A stretch of DNA of 64,000 nucleotides from Haloglycomyces albus DSM 45210 (GCF_000527155.1 NZ_AZUQ01000001.1:2539615-2603614); one strand, 5' to 3'. Positions 37,911 through 46,132 are shown, counted from the first letter of the stretch. Program-made: numbers and translations. The notes: generated by a model from the sequence alone, not told the origin.

Positions 37911-37919
37911 GGGGCGATC

Positions 37920-38390
37920 ATGAAGCATGAGTACGATTTGACCGTCACGTGGACCGGAAACACCGGTGAGGGAACACGCAGCTATCGTTCCTTCGAGCGT
38001 GACCACACGATAGCGGCGGCCGGGAAACCGACGCTGCGGGGCAGTGCGGATCCGAGTTTTCGCGGTAGTGCCGAGCGGTGGAACCCCGAGGAACTGCTGT
38101 TGGCGTCTCTCTCTGAGTGCCACATGATGTCCTATTTGGCGTTGTGCTCGCAGCAGGGAGTCGTGGTGACGGCCTATCACGATGAGGCGCTTGGAACGAT
38201 GGAGACCGGTCGTGAGGGTGGCCGATTCACCCGAGCCTTGCTACGCCCCGTCGTGACCCTGGCCGAATCGACCAATGCGGACCTGCAGTTGCGAGCCAAG
38301 GCGGGAGCGCTACACGTGGAGGCTCACCGGCAGTGCTTCATCGCCAATTCGGTGAACTTTCCCGTCGACTGCGAACCGACGTTCCATTAA
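37920..38390 (+). CDS. OsmC-family protein
   Basis: A 156-residue OsmC/Ohr-like thiol peroxidase family member. ERWNPEELLLASLSECHMMSYL carries the first conserved Glu and Cys region, and near the C-terminus EAHRQCFIANSVN has the second cysteine. ATG at 37920, 9 bp after asnB. Role: likely reduction of organic hydroperoxides or osmotic-stress protection. Confidence 0.88.
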   Translation: MKHEYDLTVTWTGNTGEGTRSYRSFERDHTIAAAGKPTLRGSADPSFRGSAERWNPEELLLASLSECHMMSYLALCSQQGVVVTAYHDEALGTMETGREGGRFTRALLRPVVTLAESTNADLQLRAKAGALHVEAHRQCFIANSVNFPVDCEPTFH

Positions 38391-38401
38391 GGCCTAAAAA
38401 A

Positions 38402-38427
38402 TCCGGTGCGGGCATTCCCGCACCGGA
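38402..38427 (-). terminator. Rho-independent terminator of the fab operon
   Basis: An 11-bp perfect stem (TCCGGTGCGGG at 38402-38412, complement at 38417-38427) with a CATT loop. On the minus strand it is followed by TTTTTT, giving a classic intrinsic terminator 19 bases after the fabF stop. It also separates osmC from fabF. Confidence 0.9.
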
Positions 38428-38445
38428 GGTAAGTCGACGGTCGTG

Positions 38446-39666
38446 TTACTGCGCCTTGCGGAACAGCAAGGTGGCATTGTGGCCACCGAAACCGAATGAA
38501 TTGTTGATGACCGCTTCCAGGTCGACCTTACGCGCCTCGCCGGTGACGACCTCGAGGTTGAGATCCTCGTCAGGATGGTCGAGGTTCAAAGTGGGCGGAA
38601 TAAGGCCGTTGTAGATGGCCAGGACCGAAGCGATCGATTCCACCGCGCCGGCGGCGCCGAGAAGGTGACCGGTCATGGATTTCGTGCTGCTTAGTAGCAC
38701 GTGGTCGCCGATGATTGAGTTGACGGCCTTGACTTCGGCCATATCGCCGATCGGCGTCGAGGTCGCGTGAGCGTTGACGTGGCCGACTTGCGACGCCTCG
38801 ATTCCGGCCTGCTCAATGGCCATGCGCATGGCGCGCCCGCCCCCGGTGCCTTCGGGATCCGGGGCGACGATGTCATAGCCGTCAGAGGTCATTCCACTAC
38901 CACCGAGTACAGCGTAAATACGCGCACCACGGGCTTCGGCGTGCTCCCTCGTCTCAAGAATGAGCGCACCGGCGCCTTCACCCATGACAAAGCCGTCACG
39001 GTCGCGATCCCAGGGGCGCGAGGCCTTGGTGGGCTCGTCGTTGCGCGTCGACATGGCCTTCATGGTGGTGAAGCCCGCATACGGCAGGGGAGCGATGACC
39101 GCTTCCGTGCCACCCGCGATCGCCACGTCAGCGCGACCGGAGCGGATGATGTCGGCGGCCCAGGCAATGGCCTCAGCGGAGGTGGCGCAGGCGCTCGTGG
39201 GGGCGTGTACCCCGGCGAGGGCCTTGTATTCGAGACCGACCCAGGCGGCGGGACCGTTGGGCATCAACATCGGCACGGTGAACGGGGAAACCCGGCGGGG
39301 GCCCTTCTGCTCCAGGATGTCGTCCTGTTCCAGGGTGGTCTGCACGCCGCCGATGCCGGAACCGTATACCACGCTGAGTCGTTCGCGATTCAGATCGTCG
39401 CCAAGCCCGGCGTCTTCCCATGCCTCACCGGAGGCGATGAGCGCGAGTTGTTCGGAGCGGTCCAACCGACGTAGCCGAATCCGTGGAAGTACTTCGGACG
39501 GCTCTACTGCCAGGGTCGCACCGATCTTGCTGGGCATGTCCTCCACCCAGTCGAATTCGAGCGCCCGAACCCCGGATCGACCGGAGGTGAGTGATTCCCA
39601 CGTCTCGGTGGCGTTCCCTCCCAAAGGAGTGGTGGCTCCGAGACCTGTGACGACTATTTCTGACAA
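38446..39666 (-). CDS. fabF: 3-oxoacyl-ACP synthase II (KAS II)
   Basis: A 406-residue condensing enzyme that elongates acyl-ACP in type II fatty-acid synthesis. The active-site cysteine lies in SACATSAEAIAWA, with the two histidines in VNAHATSTPIGDMAE and FGFGGHNATLLF. The start is TTG at 39666, chosen because AAAGGG lies 6 bases upstream; nine upstream codons are open but do not match the family. Last gene of fasR-fabD-fabH-acpP-fabF. Confidence 0.94.
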   Translation of the reverse strand: MSEIVVTGLGATTPLGGNATETWESLTSGRSGVRALEFDWVEDMPSKIGATLAVEPSEVLPRIRLRRLDRSEQLALIASGEAWEDAGLGDDLNRERLSVVYGSGIGGVQTTLEQDDILEQKGPRRVSPFTVPMLMPNGPAAWVGLEYKALAGVHAPTSACATSAEAIAWAADIIRSGRADVAIAGGTEAVIAPLPYAGFTTMKAMSTRNDEPTKASRPWDRDRDGFVMGEGAGALILETREHAEARGARIYAVLGGSGMTSDGYDIVAPDPEGTGGGRAMRMAIEQAGIEASQVGHVNAHATSTPIGDMAEVKAVNSIIGDHVLLSSTKSMTGHLLGAAGAVESIASVLAIYNGLIPPTLNLDHPDEDLNLEVVTGEARKVDLEAVINNSFGFGGHNATLLFRKAQ

Positions 39667-39717
39667 GATTAACCCTTTACGCTGTAGTTGCAATCAATGC
39701 ATTGCGAGGCCATCGCG

Positions 39718-39756
39718 GAGGCTTGTTCTCGTGTTTCGACGGCGAGAACAAGCCTC
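39718..39756. promoter_or_regulatory. Intercistronic hairpin acpP-fabF
   Basis: A perfect 14-bp inverted repeat, GAGGCTTGTTCTCG at 39718-39731 and its complement at 39743-39756, lies between acpP and fabF. It may be an attenuator or an mRNA-stability element that lets acpP be made in excess of the synthases. Confidence 0.7.
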
Positions 39757-39774
39757 GCAATCGCACGGAGTGAA

Positions 39775-40026
39775 TTACTCCTGGTGCTCGGTGATGTACT
39801 TGACGGCGTCACCGACGGTTTTCAGGTTCTGAACCTCGTCGTCGGGAATCTTGACGCCGAACTTCTCTTCGGCCGCCACTACGACTTCGACCATGGCCAG
39901 GCTGTCCACGTCCAGGTCGTCGGTGAAAGACTTGTCCTCGGAGACGTCATCCGGGTTGACACCGGCGACCTCTTCGAGAATGTCGGAGAGACCTTCGCGA
40001 AGTTCTTCTGGGCTGTTTTTCGACAT
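39775..40026 (-). CDS. acpP: Acyl carrier protein
   Basis: An 83-residue acidic carrier for fatty-acid synthesis. The serine that takes phosphopantetheine is in the DSL motif of DDLDVDSLAMVE. ATG at 40026 with AGGAAACCC upstream. It lies 27 bp after fabH. Confidence 0.95.
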   Translation of the reverse strand: MSKNSPEELREGLSDILEEVAGVNPDDVSEDKSFTDDLDVDSLAMVEVVVAAEEKFGVKIPDDEVQNLKTVGDAVKYITEHQE

Positions 40027-40053
40027 GTATTGGGTTTCCTCTCACTTGTATAT

Positions 40054-41010
40054 TTAGGGGCAGTAGATGACTTGCCCGGCGTAGGTAAGCCCTCCACCGA
40101 ACCCGAACAACAGGATCGGGTCGCCGGTTTTGAGCGATCCTGACTCTACGATCTTCGACAACGCCATGGGCACGGAGGCTGATGACGTGTTGCCGGAGTA
40201 GATGATGTCTTCAGCGACAATGCAGTTGTCATTGAAGTCCAATCGGCGGGCAATGCCCTGAATTATCCTAAGGTTCGCTTGATGAGGCACGAACGCGGCC
40301 AGGTCCTTGATTTCGACTCCAGCACGTTTTGCGGTCTCCTCGATCAAGGGAGCCAAGGAAGTGGTAGCCCACCGGAAAACGGTTTGACCCGCTTGTTTGA
40401 TGAACGGGACGTCGTGTTCGATGCGAATCACATCGCTCATTTCCGGACGTGAACCCCATACGGTGTCACCGACGGCCGTACTGGGATCGTCGGTGCCCTC
40501 CATGATCACGGCTCCGGCGGCGTCACCGAACAGGACACAGGTGGACCGGTCGTCCCAGTCGGTGAAGTCGGTGAGTTTTTCAACACCGACCACCAAGGCG
40601 CGCTTGGCGGAACCGGCACGGATACCGTCATTGGCCAGGCCGACGGCGTATTCGAAACCCGAACATGCCGTATTGATGTCGATGGCGGCCGGTCCGGACG
40701 GAATGTCCAGCGCGTGCGCCACACGACATGCGGTATTGGGGGAGCGGTCGATGGCCGAAGTGGTGGCGACGTACACCGAGTCGATGTCCTCCGCGCTGTA
40801 GCCGTACTTGTCCAGCACGTCCTGCGACGCGCGGATGGCCATATCGGCGACCATTTCGTCCTTGGCCGCGATCCGGCGCTCCTTGATCCCAACCCGGGAG
40901 GTGATCCACTCGTCGGAGGTATCGACCAGGTCCGCGAGGTCCGCATTGGTGAGGACTCTCTCCGGCTGGTAATGGCCGATGCCAACGACACGTGCGAACT
41001 GTGTAGCCAC
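40054..41010 (-). CDS. fabH: 3-oxoacyl-ACP synthase III (KAS III)
   Basis: A 318-residue enzyme that starts fatty-acid synthesis by condensing acyl-CoA with malonyl-ACP. The catalytic cysteine is in INTACSGFEYA, the histidine in FVPHQANLRII and the asparagine in SGNTSSAS. The start is GTG at 41010, overlapping the fabD stop by one base (TAGTG), with AAAGGAG upstream. In actinomycetes FabH often takes branched primers, but specificity is not readable here. Confidence 0.95.
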   Translation of the reverse strand: MATQFARVVGIGHYQPERVLTNADLADLVDTSDEWITSRVGIKERRIAAKDEMVADMAIRASQDVLDKYGYSAEDIDSVYVATTSAIDRSPNTACRVAHALDIPSGPAAIDINTACSGFEYAVGLANDGIRAGSAKRALVVGVEKLTDFTDWDDRSTCVLFGDAAGAVIMEGTDDPSTAVGDTVWGSRPEMSDVIRIEHDVPFIKQAGQTVFRWATTSLAPLIEETAKRAGVEIKDLAAFVPHQANLRIIQGIARRLDFNDNCIVAEDIIYSGNTSSASVPMALSKIVESGSLKTGDPILLFGFGGGLTYAGQVIYCP

Positions 41011-41945
41011 TATTCTCCTTTGATGCCCTGGAGGTGGGCGTTGACCGTTGCGGAATCGGCGGGGGTGTTGACGTTGAATCGCTCTACGCCCTTCATGCCC
41101 CGTTTCGCCAGCCCGGTGAGCGTACCGGCCGGAGCGAGTTCGGCGACGGCGTCGACCCCCATACCTACCAGTGTATCCATGCACGCGTCCCAGCGCACTG
41201 GCGCGGTCACTTGAGCCACGAGCCGTTCCAGCATTTCAGAGCCGGACGTGACGACTGTACCGTCGCGGTTGGACAATAGCGGACGTTTCGGATCCTGTGG
41301 CGCCAATTGCCCGGCGAACTGTTCCAAGGCGGCCTGCGCGGGCTTCATGTACGGGGTGTGGAACGCTCCGGCGACCTTGATCCCGATGACGCGGGCCTTC
41401 TCCGGCGGGTTGGCGGTGAGCGTTTCGATGGCGGCGGTGGAACCGGCCGCCACGATCTGACCGGCTCCATTACGGTTCGCCGGATAGGCGTCCGCTTTTT
41501 CGATCGCGGCGAGGACGTCGGCCTCTCGCCCGCCGATGACCGCTGCCATCGTCGTCGGTTCGTTCCCGCAGGCTCGGGCCATTTCTCGGCCTCGAACCGC
41601 GGCGAACTGCACGGCTTCATCGGCGGTGAGGACGCCGGCGAGCGCGGCGGCGGTGATTTCACCGACCGAGTGACCGGCGAGTGCCCCGATGTCGGGGATG
41701 GGGAGTCCCTCGGAGGTGATCAGACCGGCGGCGGTCAACAGTGGTTGGGTATTGGCCGTGTCGGTGATCTCAGCGTTGTCGGCCTCGGTACCCAGATGAA
41801 TCAGGTCGATTCCAATCTGTTCCGACCAACGGCGTAGACGCTGTTCGACTTCGGCATCGGCTTCTATCCATGGCTTGAGGAATCCGGGCTTCTGGCTTCC
41901 CTGCCCGGGCGCGAGTATGGCAAACACGTTTCGATTGTCGCCCAC
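41010..41945 (-). CDS. fabD: Malonyl-CoA:ACP transacylase
   Basis: A 311-residue acyltransferase that loads malonate onto ACP. The N-terminal LAPGQGSQKPG and the active-site GHSVG motif (GALAGHSVGEITAA) are present, with the conserved Arg/His region GAFHTPYM. The start at 41945 is a GTG without a good ribosome site; a GTG six codons on is the alternative. First structural gene of the fab operon, 75 bp after fasR. Confidence 0.94.
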   Translation of the reverse strand: MGDNRNVFAILAPGQGSQKPGFLKPWIEADAEVEQRLRRWSEQIGIDLIHLGTEADNAEITDTANTQPLLTAAGLITSEGLPIPDIGALAGHSVGEITAAALAGVLTADEAVQFAAVRGREMARACGNEPTTMAAVIGGREADVLAAIEKADAYPANRNGAGQIVAAGSTAAIETLTANPPEKARVIGIKVAGAFHTPYMKPAQAALEQFAGQLAPQDPKRPLLSNRDGTVVTSGSEMLERLVAQVTAPVRWDACMDTLVGMGVDAVAELAPAGTLTGLAKRGMKGVERFNVNTPADSATVNAHLQGIKGE

Positions 41946-41981
41946 AATCGCGTGAAAACCGAAACTCCTGATCTACTGAAA

Positions 41982-42001
41982 CCTACGAAGAAGTTTGTAG
42001 G
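41982..42001. promoter_or_regulatory. Inverted repeat upstream of fabD
   Basis: CCTACGAA (41982-41989) can pair with TTTGTAGG (41994-42001), with one G-T pair and a 4-base spacer, between fasR and fabD. It could be a FasR-binding site or a short transcript hairpin. In Streptomyces FasR acts at the fabD promoter, so an operator is expected about here. Confidence 0.4.
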
Positions 42002-42020
42002 CATCCTCTAAGTGCCGGGT

Positions 42021-43190
42021 TTAACTGCTGCTAGCACCGGGTGTCTGGTTCGTTCCCAGACGCCCTATGGCCAATCCCACACGCAGGGCAAAGTTATCGT
42101 GCGGCTTGGAAGGGTTGAATCCGGTGACCTCTTCGATGCGCTTCAGACGGTACCGGACGGTATTGGGGTGGACGTACAACTCCCGGGACGCCCCCTCGAG
42201 CACACCTCCGCTCGACACGAAGGCGTCCATGGTTTCCAACAGTTCGCCCCCGGAGCGCTTCAGTTTGAGATACACCCCGTCGCGCAGCTGACGTCGCGCA
42301 TTGTCGTCACTCGCGATGGCTCGCTCGGGGAGCAGCTCGTTGGCGTGCACCGGACGCGGCGCCTCCGGCCACGCCACGGCGGCCCGATGTCCGGTTACCG
42401 CTGCGGAAGCGGACTCGGTGGCCTCGCTCAAACCGTTGGCGGTGGGTCCGATGACCACCGGTCCGTCACCGAACAGCCCCAGGACCTCGTCGACGACGAC
42501 GGTCGGGTTGTCGGCGTTACCGAGGAGAACGATGAGGCGACGGCCGTGTACACCGGCGAGTACGTCGAGCCCGTGCCGACGAGCGGCACGCTGCACCGAG
42601 TGTAGTACGAGCGAAGCCTCGCCTCCAGGCGAATTACCGACGACGACGGTGACCGACTTCGTCTCCGACCATCCCAAGGCGGCGGCGCGACCCATGAGGT
42701 CGTCCCCGGCATCGCCGCGCAGGAGGGCGTCGACCAACATCGCCTGCAGTCGAGCGTCCCACGCACCGCGTGTTTCGGCGGCGCGCGCGTAGACACGGGC
42801 GGCGGCAAAGGCGATTTCTCGGGAGAAGCGCAGAACGGCGTCCTGTAGAGCGGCCTCCTCGCCCTCGGCGGCCAATTGAGGTACCTGCTCTTCGACGACG
42901 TCGATGACAATCTGGATGAGCGCCACGGTCTGCTGCAGACTAATGGCCCGCGCCAGCCGTACCGGAGCCGCTTCGAAGACTTCGTCAGACGAGCCGAGGT
43001 CTTGGCCCTCAGAGCGCAACCACTGCAAAAACTGGTTGACCCCTGCCTCGGCCACCACCGTCACCATGGTGCGTTGTTGTTCGGGAAGATCGCGGAACCA
43101 CGACAGACGTTCGTGCATCTGCGCGACCGATTGAGTGGAGAGTGCCGAGGAAGAGCGCTCAATATTGTGAATTGTTGCCGCCAAGTCCAT
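42021..43190 (-). CDS. fasR: PucR-type activator of fatty-acid synthesis (FasR-like)
   Basis: A 389-residue regulator with a C-terminal PucR/CdaR helix-turn-helix (YVHPNTVRYRLKRIEEVTG). The N-terminal two-thirds has no enzyme motif. In Streptomyces coelicolor the same gene order, fasR-fabD-fabH-acpP-fabF, is under FasR activation, so position and domain together support the name. ATG at 43190. Confidence 0.88.
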   Translation of the reverse strand: MDLAATIHNIERSSSALSTQSVAQMHERLSWFRDLPEQQRTMVTVVAEAGVNQFLQWLRSEGQDLGSSDEVFEAAPVRLARAISLQQTVALIQIVIDVVEEQVPQLAAEGEEAALQDAVLRFSREIAFAAARVYARAAETRGAWDARLQAMLVDALLRGDAGDDLMGRAAALGWSETKSVTVVVGNSPGGEASLVLHSVQRAARRHGLDVLAGVHGRRLIVLLGNADNPTVVVDEVLGLFGDGPVVIGPTANGLSEATESASAAVTGHRAAVAWPEAPRPVHANELLPERAIASDDNARRQLRDGVYLKLKRSGGELLETMDAFVSSGGVLEGASRELYVHPNTVRYRLKRIEEVTGFNPSKPHDNFALRVGLAIGRLGTNQTPGASSS

Positions 43191-43500
43191 ACCCTATAGC
43201 GTGCCAGACGCCGTTGACGACCGTGCGGGCCGTCCCGGTTAAACGCCCGAAAACGCGGTGTGCTCGCCTTTTCAGGTCGATGTAACGCCACATTGAGTGG
43301 CGCGAGCGATCCTGGCGGTGGTGTTTGACAGTAAGTCAAGCTGTCGATACCATTCGCGAACGATCCGCTCCGAAGCACGTGAGAATCCCCGTCGTTCTTG
43401 CCGACCGCTCTTGGATGGAATGAAAGCGCCGTCAGTTTCGTTTCGCGGGTGGTACTACTTGAATGCTGTTTTATCGAATTAAACGAAAGTGAGTCACTAA
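43191..43500. promoter_or_regulatory. Divergent region fasR / trxA
   Basis: 310 bp between divergent genes. It contains an inverted repeat CGCCAC (43286-43291) and GTGGCG (43297-43302) with a 5-base spacer, plus a promoter candidate toward trxA listed next. Confidence 0.5.
43325..43353 (+). promoter_or_regulatory. Candidate vegetative promoter of trxA
   Basis: TTGACA at 43325-43330 and TACCAT at 43348-43353 with a 17-base spacer fit a sigma-70-like promoter. It would give a leader of about 140 bases before the trxA ATG. Confidence 0.5.
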
Positions 43501-43869
43501 ATGGCAACCGTTGAATTGACCAAAGAGAACTTTGAAGAGATCATCACGACCAAGGACATGGTGTTGGTTGACTGGTGGGCCGAATGGTGTGGTCCGTGCA
43601 AACAGTTCGCACCGGTTTATGAGAAATCGAGTGAGGACCACGAGGATATTGTCTTCGGGAAAATCGACACCGAAGCGCAGCAGGAGCTCGCCTCCGCCGC
43701 CGACATTCAGTCCATCCCGACCTTGATGGCGTTCCGGGAAGGCATCCTGCTGTATTCCAACCCGGGCGCGATTCCCTCTGAAGCTTTGGAAGATCTGATT
43801 GGGCAGATGAAGGCACTCGACATGGACGACGTTCGCAAGCAGATTGCCGACCAAGAAGAAGAGGAGTAG
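43501..43869 (+). CDS. trxA: Thioredoxin
   Basis: A 122-residue thioredoxin with the redox motif WCGPC (Cys 30 and Cys 33) in DWWAEWCGPCKQFAP, and the cis-proline in QSIPTLMAF. It is slightly longer than typical TrxA because of an acidic C-terminal tail. No thioredoxin reductase is adjacent. ATG at 43501 after AAAGTGAG. Structured repeat B begins 4 bases after the stop. Confidence 0.93.
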   Translation: MATVELTKENFEEIITTKDMVLVDWWAEWCGPCKQFAPVYEKSSEDHEDIVFGKIDTEAQQELASAADIQSIPTLMAFREGILLYSNPGAIPSEALEDLIGQMKALDMDDVRKQIADQEEEE

Positions 43870-43872
43870 GAA

Positions 43873-44222
43873 GTGACCGCTCAGGTTGCCCCAGGTACTC
43901 CATATTTGCGCTGTGGGGGATTCTCACGACCTGAAGGTCGCGACGAATCCTCCTCGCGCAAATCTGCAGTACCTGGAACAACCTGAGCTCCTCTCCAGCT
44001 CTACCGCCGCTGCGCACGCGCTGCGCGCGCTGCTAGCGGCTCGCCAGTTGGCATATCTGTGGGAAATGTGCGGTGGTTGAGCTCGTTGAACGGCAGAGGC
44101 GCCTCTACCGCTTCTTCGCTTCGGTCGAAACTCGCCACTTGCCATGTGGTTTGTGTAGTAGTCTTTTTCTTCCTGAACCTTCAGGCAGCTCTACTGCCGC
44201 ATCACGGTAATGCGCTCGCGGC
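43873..44222 (+). repeat. Post-gene structured repeat, copy B
   Basis: About 350 bp homologous to copy A (13394 down to 13050). It starts GTGACCGC 4 bases after the trxA stop. It then has a 110-bp hairpin (43879-43988) and three blocks, CTCTACCG at 43999-44006 and 44103-44110, and CTCTACTG at 44189-44196. Block 1 continues into a GCCGCT/AGCGGC hairpin (44006-44040), and block 3 into a GCCGC/GCGGC hairpin ending at 44222. Hairpin start to block 1 is exactly 120 bases in both copies. Confidence 0.8.
43879..43988. repeat. 110-bp palindromic hairpin of copy B
   Basis: The outer arms are 43879-43895 and 43972-43988, with two mismatches caused by TT to CC in the gene-proximal arm. Inner pairing includes ATTTGCGC with GCGCAAAT, GGGGGATTC (43915-43923) with GAATCCTCC (43945-43953), and a central hairpin CGACC-TGAA-GGTCG (43927-43940). 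The last two helices differ from copy A by paired changes. Confidence 0.85.
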
Positions 44223-44395
44223 TTCAGGCTGGAATGTTTGGTATGAAGGTTTTTGCTGGTAACACGGGCAGTATTACTCTTTGGCCATGCCGTAGCACGT
44301 ACGGTCAGGTCTGAGAGTGTGCCGTACCGGCGAATCGCCACAATTGCTTTGGGTTTGACTGAGCCGTGTTGACCGTTTGCTTCTGCCGGCCGCAC

Positions 44396-44449
44396 TCCGG
44401 ATATCTCTGTGAAGGATTCGTCTAATGACAGGGGTATCCGGATTTTTTT
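44396..44449 (+). terminator. T-tailed hairpin
   Basis: TCCGGATA (44396-44403) pairs with TATCCGGA (44435-44442), followed by a run of seven T. The loop is long (31 bases). It would stop transcripts coming from trxA through repeat B before the next gene. Confidence 0.6.
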
Positions 44450-44590
44450 GTGTCAAATTCGCAGCACATCATTGATATGAGGGTCGTTGAATAGATCGAT
44501 TCTAAATATAGAAACTATATTAACTAATAGTTATTATCTACTGTGACAAGGTATTATGTACATTACTTCTGGACTAAGTGGACTTATTAT

Positions 44591-44607
44591 ATACCCCTAT
44601 AGGGTAT
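44591..44607. promoter_or_regulatory. CsoR/CstR-like operator
   Basis: ATACCC-CTATA-GGGTAT is a palindrome of 6-base arms with a 5-base spacer, embedded in AT-rich DNA 66 bases upstream of the reductase GTG. The arms and spacing match the C/G-tract operators bound by CsoR-family copper or persulfide sensors, as I recall them. No csoR gene is in the window. Confidence 0.55.
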
Positions 44608-44673
44608 TGCTTTCATTTATTATTTAATTAACATTAGTGTTAGTTTTTGTCCATGCCGCAGTAGGAGATTGCC

Positions 44674-46125
44674 GTGAATGTACGTATCACCTTGTCTCCC
44701 CGAATAAAACGCCTGCTCACTTTGTTGCACGTCGTCAGTGCCATGGTCTGGCTGACATATGTACTATTCGTCGCGCTCCTGGCCCTCCATGCCAAACTGT
44801 CCAGTAACACCTCCACGGCGGCTGGAGTATATGAAGTCCTGTATTACTTCAATACGCTTGGTGGGGTAGGAACCGGAGCAATCTCGGTATTGACCCTCCT
44901 GACAGGCGTTGCCTTGAGCGTATGCACTCCATGGGGACTGGTGAAATACTGGTGGATACTTCTGAAGCTCGCGATAACCGGTTCGGTCATCGTGTTCGGG
45001 TTGTTCGTCCTTCGTACCTCCATCCGCTATCTTGCCACCACATCGGGCGAGTCCTCGCCGCATGCGACCCAGGCGCTGGACTCACTGCTGTGGGGCTCGA
45101 CGGGGGTATTCGCCCTCCTGCTATGTGCGGCCACGGTTTCCTACCTGAAGCCGTGGGGAACCGTCCGCACCCCCTCTGCACCAGTCGATCGAGGTGTCGG
45201 CAATCGGATTCCCGTCCGTGTTCGTCGGAAGTACGGTTTGACGTCCACAATTCAGTCACTTGAACTCGTCGGTCTTGACCGCCGGTTGCTTCCACGGTTC
45301 ACGCCCGGCGCCCACATTGCCGTCCACCTCCCGTCGGGGCGAACTCGTCACTATTCCCTCTGCTCGTCACCTCGCGATCGGACGTATTACCGCATAGCGG
45401 TCCTGCGGGACGAAGGCGGCCGAGGAGGATCTCAGGAGGTGCACCACCTGCCGGAAGGAAGCGAGTTGACCATCGACCCGCCCCGCAATGCCTTTCCACT
45501 GCGACTTCATCCCAAATACGTGTTCGTGGCCGGTGGAATCGGTATAACGCCGCTGTTGACCATGGTGGAGCAAGTAGACGAGCTGGGTCTTGACTGGGAA
45601 CTGGTGTATACCGCCCGACAACCGACGTCGCTTGCCTACGCTCACGAACTCTATGGCCGATGGCCGGGCCGGGTCAGCCTGTACTGCACGAGCGCGGGGC
45701 CCCGACCGAACCTCATCGAACTGCTGTCCCGACAACCGTCCCGTACCGGGATCTACAGCTGCGGTCCGGCTGCGTTGCTGCATAACCTACGAGACTTTGC
45801 CACGACCCTGCGCCCCGACCTTGAGCTCCACACCGAGCAATTCAACGGCTCCACCACGAACCGAGAACGCCACGAATTCAATATCCAGACCGATAAGCAG
45901 AACACGATCATCAACGTTCCGGCCCAATCCACTGCTCTCGACGCTCTGAACGAGACAGGAGTCGCCATAGAAAGCTCCTGCGGCACAGGAATCTGTGGAA
46001 CCTGCAAGGTGCCGGTCATCGAAGGCGACCCGCTTCATCCCGACGGCATCGACGGACCAAGTGAGAACCGGGCGTTCTACCCGTGTGTAAGTCGGGCGGA
46101 CGGAACGATAGTGTTGGACGTTTAA
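44674..46125 (+). CDS. Membrane-anchored flavin/2Fe-2S reductase fusion
   Basis: A 483-residue fusion. Residues 1-155 form four membrane helices of CopD/DUF2269-like character (LLTLLHVVSAMVWLTYV first). Residues 180-380 are a ferredoxin-NADP reductase module with the flavin motif RHYSLCSS, the nucleotide motif VFVAGGIGITPLLTM and YSCGP. Residues 395-483 are a plant-type ferredoxin domain with C-x4-C-x2-C (CGTGICGTC) and a distant cysteine in FYPC. The cytosolic part resembles phthalate dioxygenase reductase. Fusing it to a four-helix anchor is unusual, and no oxygenase partner is adjacent. The GTG at 44674 follows TAGGAG. Electron acceptor unknown. Confidence 0.85.
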   Translation: MNVRITLSPRIKRLLTLLHVVSAMVWLTYVLFVALLALHAKLSSNTSTAAGVYEVLYYFNTLGGVGTGAISVLTLLTGVALSVCTPWGLVKYWWILLKLAITGSVIVFGLFVLRTSIRYLATTSGESSPHATQALDSLLWGSTGVFALLLCAATVSYLKPWGTVRTPSAPVDRGVGNRIPVRVRRKYGLTSTIQSLELVGLDRRLLPRFTPGAHIAVHLPSGRTRHYSLCSSPRDRTYYRIAVLRDEGGRGGSQEVHHLPEGSELTIDPPRNAFPLRLHPKYVFVAGGIGITPLLTMVEQVDELGLDWELVYTARQPTSLAYAHELYGRWPGRVSLYCTSAGPRPNLIELLSRQPSRTGIYSCGPAALLHNLRDFATTLRPDLELHTEQFNGSTTNRERHEFNIQTDKQNTIINVPAQSTALDALNETGVAIESSCGTGICGTCKVPVIEGDPLHPDGIDGPSENRAFYPCVSRADGTIVLDV

Positions 46126-46132
46126 CGTGTCT

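Larger units (their letters stand above)
43870..44673. other. 804-bp intergenic region: repeat B, terminator, AT-rich island
   Basis: The longest gene-free stretch in the window. 43873-44222 is structured repeat B, 44396-44449 a T-tailed hairpin, and 44445-44660 is strikingly AT-rich with a CsoR-like palindrome. Short open frames across it (for example 43886-44080) are by-products of the repeat. Confidence 0.7.

Noticed and set aside
36192-38180. 662-codon open frame on the minus strand opposite asnB
   Set aside because: It is antisense to a fully recognisable AsnB with strong motifs, has no family features, and is explained by GC-rich codon bias.
41010-43190. Novel regulation of fatty-acid synthesis by a PucR protein
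   Set aside because: The same gene order and FasR-type regulator are established in Streptomyces, so this is expected rather than new.
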